DNA of 64,000 nt from Mycolicibacterium arenosum (GTDB lineage Bacteria; Actinomycetota; Actinomycetes; Mycobacteriales; Mycobacteriaceae), in NCBI RefSeq assembly GCF_024320865.1, contig NZ_JANDBD010000016.1, positions 1 to 64,000 of the forward strand, given 5' to 3'. Shown piece after piece: positions 60,544-64,000 of this stretch. The stretch's first letter is position 1. Every line of letters begins with the position of its first letter. The notes below the pieces were generated by a model that did not search any database, was not told the DNA's origin, and saw only the letters and a list, made by a program, of their open reading frames with translations. Made by a program: the position numbers and the translations under genes.

Positions 60544-61095
60544 ACAAACCCGCGACCAGATCACCATCACCAATAACCGCTCGCCGGCCGCCGTTCTGAT
60601 CCGCGGGGCTTCAGCCGCGACTAAATCACGGTCGAGCGAGACCCACTGGTGCTGGTCTTTCGGTGACCTCGGTCTCGCGCGACGATGTGCCAAAGCAGCC
60701 CGACAGGGTTGGCGCACCCCACCGCTCCTCACGAGGCGCGAAGAACTGGCTTGTTCTCAGCCACCGCGAACTCGCAGGTGCGCCCCTTGGGCCCGCTGAC
60801 ACCTGACCTGCATTACAAGAATCTTGTAACAGGATTCTTGTTACAAGTATTCAATAACAAGAATCATGTAATCCCTGGTCGCTGGTGTGCGTACCTTTCC
60901 GTCAGCTGCATTGAGTTCGAGTCCGCACACCCTAGAAACTCCGAAGGGGAAACCCCCGCGTGTGCCGCCGGTGTGCCAAGACACGCAGCTAGGAGTGCAG
61001 AGGCATCGGACGGTGCGGCAAACCTGAGACGCGTGAGCTGGACTTATAGGTATTGATGCGACTAGCGAGAATCACGGAGACGCAGGGCGGCGCGA
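60544..61095. other. Non-coding region between toxin gene and att remnant
   Basis: No gene supported. Contains the dyad array at 60813-60871. The remainder has no recognisable RNA or coding signal. Confidence 0.55.
60813..60871. repeat. Three dyads at 21-bp spacing (TTACAAGA-type)
   Basis: TTACAAGA-A-TCTTGTAA (60813-60829, perfect), CTTGT-T-ACAAG (60837-60847) and an imperfect TAACAAGAATCATGTAA (60855-60871). Centres 60821, 60842 and 60863 are exactly 21 bp apart, two helical turns. AT-rich island in high-GC DNA. Could be an operator array, a partition or excision-factor site near the attachment remnant. Confidence 0.8.
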
Positions 61096-61140
61096 TTTAC
61101 ACACCAGCGGTCGCAGGTTCGATACCTGTCGCGCCCACCA
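61096..61140 (+). other. 3' part of tRNA-Val(TAC): attachment-site remnant
   Basis: Every element of a tRNA 3' part is in register: anticodon loop TTTACAC, 3' anticodon strand ACCAG, five-base variable loop CGGTC, T-stem GCAGG/CCTGT around loop TTCGATA, acceptor strand CGCGCCC, discriminator A and encoded CCA. The 5' half (acceptor GGGCGCG, D-arm, CTGGT strand) is missing: upstream bases do not pair. This is the classic footprint left at one end of an element that integrated into the 3' part of a tRNA gene. Confidence 0.88.
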
Positions 61141-61612
61141 ACAGGACCGCCGGCGCGGGCGTCCCGTCGAAGTGCGCCACTCTCGGCGCAAGGGTGTTCA
61201 TCGAAATCGACACGTGCGTCACCATCGGTGCAGCACGGTGCCCATTCCCGGTTTTGTTTGCGAACGCAAGGGTGAACGCACGTTCACGTCAGCCATTGTT
61301 TCGGTTTTTCAACTAGTCGCACTAGGCATTTGCACGACTACCTTCAGTTACTGAAATTGTTGATCGAAACATCCTAGTCGCAGCCATCTACATCTCCGTC
61401 AATATCACGCGAACCGCCATTTGCCCTATTCGCCTACTTCTGCATGATTCGCTGCGGATGATGCCAACAAGCAGCGCATACACCCAGTTCAGAGCCGCGG
61501 ATTACACGAATTGTGGTTTGTGTCACGTGTTAGCAGGGAATCGCGTTTCATGTGGAACGGATCTCAGGGGAGCGGGATCCCAAAGGGGCTTTACAGGAAA
61601 CGAGGAAAACTC
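61141..61612. other. Leader region of the glycoside hydrolase gene
   Basis: About 470 bases with no supported gene. AT content rises around 61310-61450, likely holding the promoter. GAGGAAAAC precedes the ATG at 61613. Confidence 0.55.
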
Positions 61613-63496
61613 ATGTGGCAAATAACTAGCGGACGTATTCCGAACCCGGTTCGCAAGATCGCGGTCGGCGGTGCAGCGACCATTGCGGTATCGGCTTTGG
61701 GCGTTGCTCTATTGCTGCCCGCCAATGGCGCCACGGGAACCGACGTGATGGAGGTGGCGGCCATCGACGAGTCCAGCACGACGCTGGGGTTCGCGGATTC
61801 CGACATGTTCGGGCTCACGCCGGCGCAGGTCGATGAGCATCTCGACCAGATGCAGGCTATGGGCGTCAACAACGTCCGGATCATGATCCCGTGGGCGGCC
61901 GTCGAGTTCTACCCCGACGCGTACGACTTCAGCACCGTCGACTACATGGTCAACGCCGCGGACGCACGTGGCATGGGTGTTCTCGCCGTGCTGAACTCCA
62001 GCCCGTACTGGGCGGTTCCGGCGGGCCAGCCGGGAATCAGCGGGCAGCCGGCCAACCCCGCCGACTACGCCGAGTTCGTCGGGCTGGTGGCGGAGCGCTA
62101 CGAGGGCAAGGTCGGCGCGTACGAGATCTGGAACGAGCCGAACTCGGCGCTGTCGTTCGCGCCCAGTCCCGATCCGGTGAAGTACACCCAACTGCTGCAA
62201 GCGGCGTACCCCGCGATCAAGGCGGCCGATCCGGATGCCGTTGTGGTGGGCGGTGTCACCGGCGCCGTCGTGGATTACGGCGACATCCTCAAGAACCCGG
62301 TGTCCTTCACCCAGGAGATGTACGACGCGGGTGCTGCGGGCTATTTCGACGCCCTCTCATTCCATCCCTACCTGTACTCGCTGCCGTTCTCGCAGGGCGC
62401 GCCGTACCCGGAATCGCCGCTGACGCAGCTCAATCGGATGCGGGAGATCATGGTGGCCAACGGCGACGGCGACAAGCTGATCTGGGCGAGCGAGTACGGC
62501 GAACCGACATCGGTGGTCGACGAGGCCACTCAGGCCGCGTACCTGAACGACATGATCACGACCTGGCGCACGCTGGGCTACACGGGGCCCACGTTCGTCT
62601 ACACGCTGAACGATCGCGACAGCGCCAGCACCGATCCGGAGGCCACCCTCGGCGTTATCCGGTCGGACGGCACGTGGAAGCCGGCCGCCTACGTCATCCA
62701 AGATCTCGCGACCGACCCGGCGACCGTGCAGCTTGCGGCGTCGATGTCACGGCTGTCATTCGCCGCACCCGAGACGGCCGTCGACCCGGCGGCCGTACCC
62801 TCGCTCGCGCCGGCCACCGCAACCGCACCGGCGTGGGTCACCCCCGCCGACGCGACGATGACGGTGATGGACACGAGCCTGAACTCCGCCATGGAGACGA
62901 TGGCCTCCCTGGCAACGATGAATCCGATCACCATCGCGGCGACCTCCATGACGGCTACGGGCCTGGTGACCGCGACTGCCCTGGACCAGGTCGGCGAGGC
63001 CGTGGGGTCGATGGCGGCGATGATCGCGGGCCAGACGCCGCCCACCGCCGGCACACCCGTCGTCCCCACCACGGGCCCGAACGAAGTCTCTCCGTTGCAG
63101 ATGGTGAACACAGCGTTCGCTCCCACGCCGACCGGCGGACTCGGCGCCACTCCCGAGGACGCGCAGGGCACCGCGCGTACGGGGGTGCTGTCACCGTCGC
63201 TTCCAGACGCCCCCCTCGCGCCCGAGGCCGCACCCTCGGGTTCGGTGACTGCGGACACCGCGACGCCCGCGACCCCCGCCACGCCGGCGACCCCCGCCAC
63301 GCCGGCGACGCCCGCCACCCCGGCGACCCCGGCGACCCCGGGGCAGCCCGCAGCCGAAGCGAACGTGGAGCGGGGCCGGCAGGACGCCGGCCGGGATCGA
63401 CACGACAGCCGCAAGGGTCGGTCGGACGCGCGGCAGGATCGTTCGCACCGCGACGGAGGTGACCGTGAGCGGCCTCGCCGTGACCGGGATCGCTGA
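61613..63496 (+). CDS. Secreted cellulase-family glycoside hydrolase (GH5/GH39-like) with repeat tail
   Basis: 627 residues from ATG 61613. Signal peptide ~1-38. TIM barrel ~50-360: acid/base Glu in YEIWNEPNSAL and probable nucleophile Glu in LIWASEYGEPT. Then an Ala/Thr/Met/Pro-rich stretch of about 200 residues, a run of TPA tripeptides (~565-590) and an Arg/Asp-rich C-terminal tail. Family members cut beta-glycans, in mycobacteria perhaps capsule or biofilm polysaccharide. Chromosomal, outside the island. Confidence 0.88.
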   Translation: MWQITSGRIPNPVRKIAVGGAATIAVSALGVALLLPANGATGTDVMEVAAIDESSTTLGFADSDMFGLTPAQVDEHLDQMQAMGVNNVRIMIPWAAVEFYPDAYDFSTVDYMVNAADARGMGVLAVLNSSPYWAVPAGQPGISGQPANPADYAEFVGLVAERYEGKVGAYEIWNEPNSALSFAPSPDPVKYTQLLQAAYPAIKAADPDAVVVGGVTGAVVDYGDILKNPVSFTQEMYDAGAAGYFDALSFHPYLYSLPFSQGAPYPESPLTQLNRMREIMVANGDGDKLIWASEYGEPTSVVDEATQAAYLNDMITTWRTLGYTGPTFVYTLNDRDSASTDPEATLGVIRSDGTWKPAAYVIQDLATDPATVQLAASMSRLSFAAPETAVDPAAVPSLAPATATAPAWVTPADATMTVMDTSLNSAMETMASLATMNPITIAATSMTATGLVTATALDQVGEAVGSMAAMIAGQTPPTAGTPVVPTTGPNEVSPLQMVNTAFAPTPTGGLGATPEDAQGTARTGVLSPSLPDAPLAPEAAPSGSVTADTATPATPATPATPATPATPATPATPATPGQPAAEANVERGRQDAGRDRHDSRKGRSDARQDRSHRDGGDRERPRRDRDR

Positions 63497-63519
63497 CGGG
63501 TGGCAGTACGCTGCCCGAC

Positions 63520-64000
63520 GTGAGTCGGCGGACGAGTGGCGGCCGGGCGGCCGGTCTGGCGCTCGGACTGCTGGCCGATCGGCTCTTCGGTGATCCCCGC
63601 CGAGGGCATCCGGTGGCGGGCTTCGGTCAGCTGGCGGCGACCGTGGAGCGGCGTACGCACGCCGACTCCCGGCTGGCAGGCGTCGGCCACACCGGCGCAC
63701 TGCTGATGCCGCTGGCGGTCCTGGGTTACGGCGTCGAACGGGCGGCAGCACGTCGTGGCCCCGCGGCGACCGCCGTCGTCACCGCGCTGGCGACGTACGT
63801 CGTGCTGGGCGGAACGTCCTTGGCGCGCACCGGAGAGCGGATGGCACGGCTACTCGAGTCCGACGACGTCGCAGGCGCGCGGGCGCTGCTGCCGTCGCTC
63901 TGCGGACGCGATCCCGCCGCGCTCGACGCATCCGGCCTGATCAGGGCCGCACTGGAATCGGTCGCCGAGAACACCTCCGATGCGCAGGTGGCGCCGATGT
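63520..64000 (+). CDS. cobD: Adenosylcobinamide-phosphate synthase CobD (5' part)
   Basis: Starts at GTG 63520 after a -10-like TACGCT at 63507-63512, probably leaderless, and runs off the window after ~160 residues. Family motifs LLADRLFGDPRRGHPV and SVAENTSDAQVAP are clear. Integral membrane enzyme joining aminopropanol phosphate to cobyric acid in cobalamin synthesis. Marks core chromosome. Confidence 0.92.
   Translation, partial: MSRRTSGGRAAGLALGLLADRLFGDPRRGHPVAGFGQLAATVERRTHADSRLAGVGHTGALLMPLAVLGYGVERAAARRGPAATAVVTALATYVVLGGTSLARTGERMARLLESDDVAGARALLPSLCGRDPAALDASGLIRAALESVAENTSDAQVAPM

Noticed and set aside
63240..63345. Possible CRISPR-like array from repeated ACCCCGGCG/ACGCCGGCG units
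   Set aside because: The units encode a TPA tripeptide tail in frame, are short and have no spacers.
61891..63462. 523-codon plus-strand frame inside the glycoside hydrolase gene
   Set aside because: Out-of-frame shadow; the real frame has signal peptide and catalytic motifs.

Overview
The window looks like a fast-growing mycobacterial (Mycolicibacterium/Mycobacterium) chromosome carrying a large integrated mobile element. Evidence: high GC; LpqS, RipA/RipB and Ldt_Mt2-like proteins; a RES-Xre (MbcTA-type) toxin-antitoxin pair; CobD; and a MobF relaxase beside a DUF5631/DUF5632-type protein of the kind found with type VII-secretion conjugative plasmids. The right boundary is visible: 61096-61140 is the exact 3' part of a tRNA-Val(TAC) gene, from the anticodon loop to CCA, with no 5' half, as expected for an attachment-site remnant. 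To its right lie ordinary chromosomal genes (a secreted glycoside hydrolase and cobD). To its left everything is accessory DNA that continues past the left edge.

Layout. 1-8.4 kb: conjugation-type genes (Rv3899c-like protein, hypothetical protein, degraded HigBA pair, 1538-residue TraI/TrwC relaxase-helicase). 8.5-10 kb: a small MerR-controlled cluster with a textbook mercury operator but no mercuric reductase. 10-13.8 kb: a three-gene recombinase module (tyrosine recombinase, XRE regulator, zinc-ribbon recombinase-like protein) and a coiled-coil hypothetical gene. 13.8-15.2 kb: decayed DNA with an HNH endonuclease pseudogene. 15.2-31.1 kb: a copper/envelope block. It holds three NlpC/P60 peptidoglycan hydrolases, an L,D-transpeptidase matching Ldt_Mt2 in length and catalytic Cys position, a DUF305 lipoprotein, a CopRS-like two-component system, a BlaI/M56 pair, LpqS-CysK2-MFS, and an orphan response regulator lacking the phospho-acceptor Asp. 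31.3-38.5 kb: arsenic resistance (ArsR, ACR3, two ArsC, flavoproteins, MFS, second ArsR). 38.5-46.5 kb: cadmium/lead-type genes (AraC, sterol-desaturase-like, CmtR-CtpG-like ATPase-LspA-CadD, TlpA- and DsbA-like thioredoxins, DUF3703, CadC-like ArsR). 46.9-55.5 kb: copper efflux (three CsoR/RicR boxes, CopZ, a copA ATPase split by a one-base frameshift, YHS-like protein, CsoR, CopB-type ATPase, His-rich membrane protein). 55.7-60.5 kb: IetAS-like AAA ATPase/subtilase pair and RES-Xre toxin-antitoxin. 61.1 kb to the end: chromosome.

The most interesting signal is regulatory. Seven 23-bp sites of the form ATCTAC-N11-GTAGAT (each also a pair of TACGTA-like units 11 bp apart) lie before the three NlpC/P60 genes, the beta-propeller lipoprotein, the lpqS operon, the orphan response regulator (over its start codon) and the His-rich membrane protein 25 kb away. 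A second motif, an 11-bp direct repeat CTTyATC-N4-CTTyATC, precedes the DUF305 gene, the small membrane gene/CopRS locus and the L,D-transpeptidase. Together these suggest a mobile regulon that couples copper stress to replacement of peptidoglycan-remodelling enzymes.
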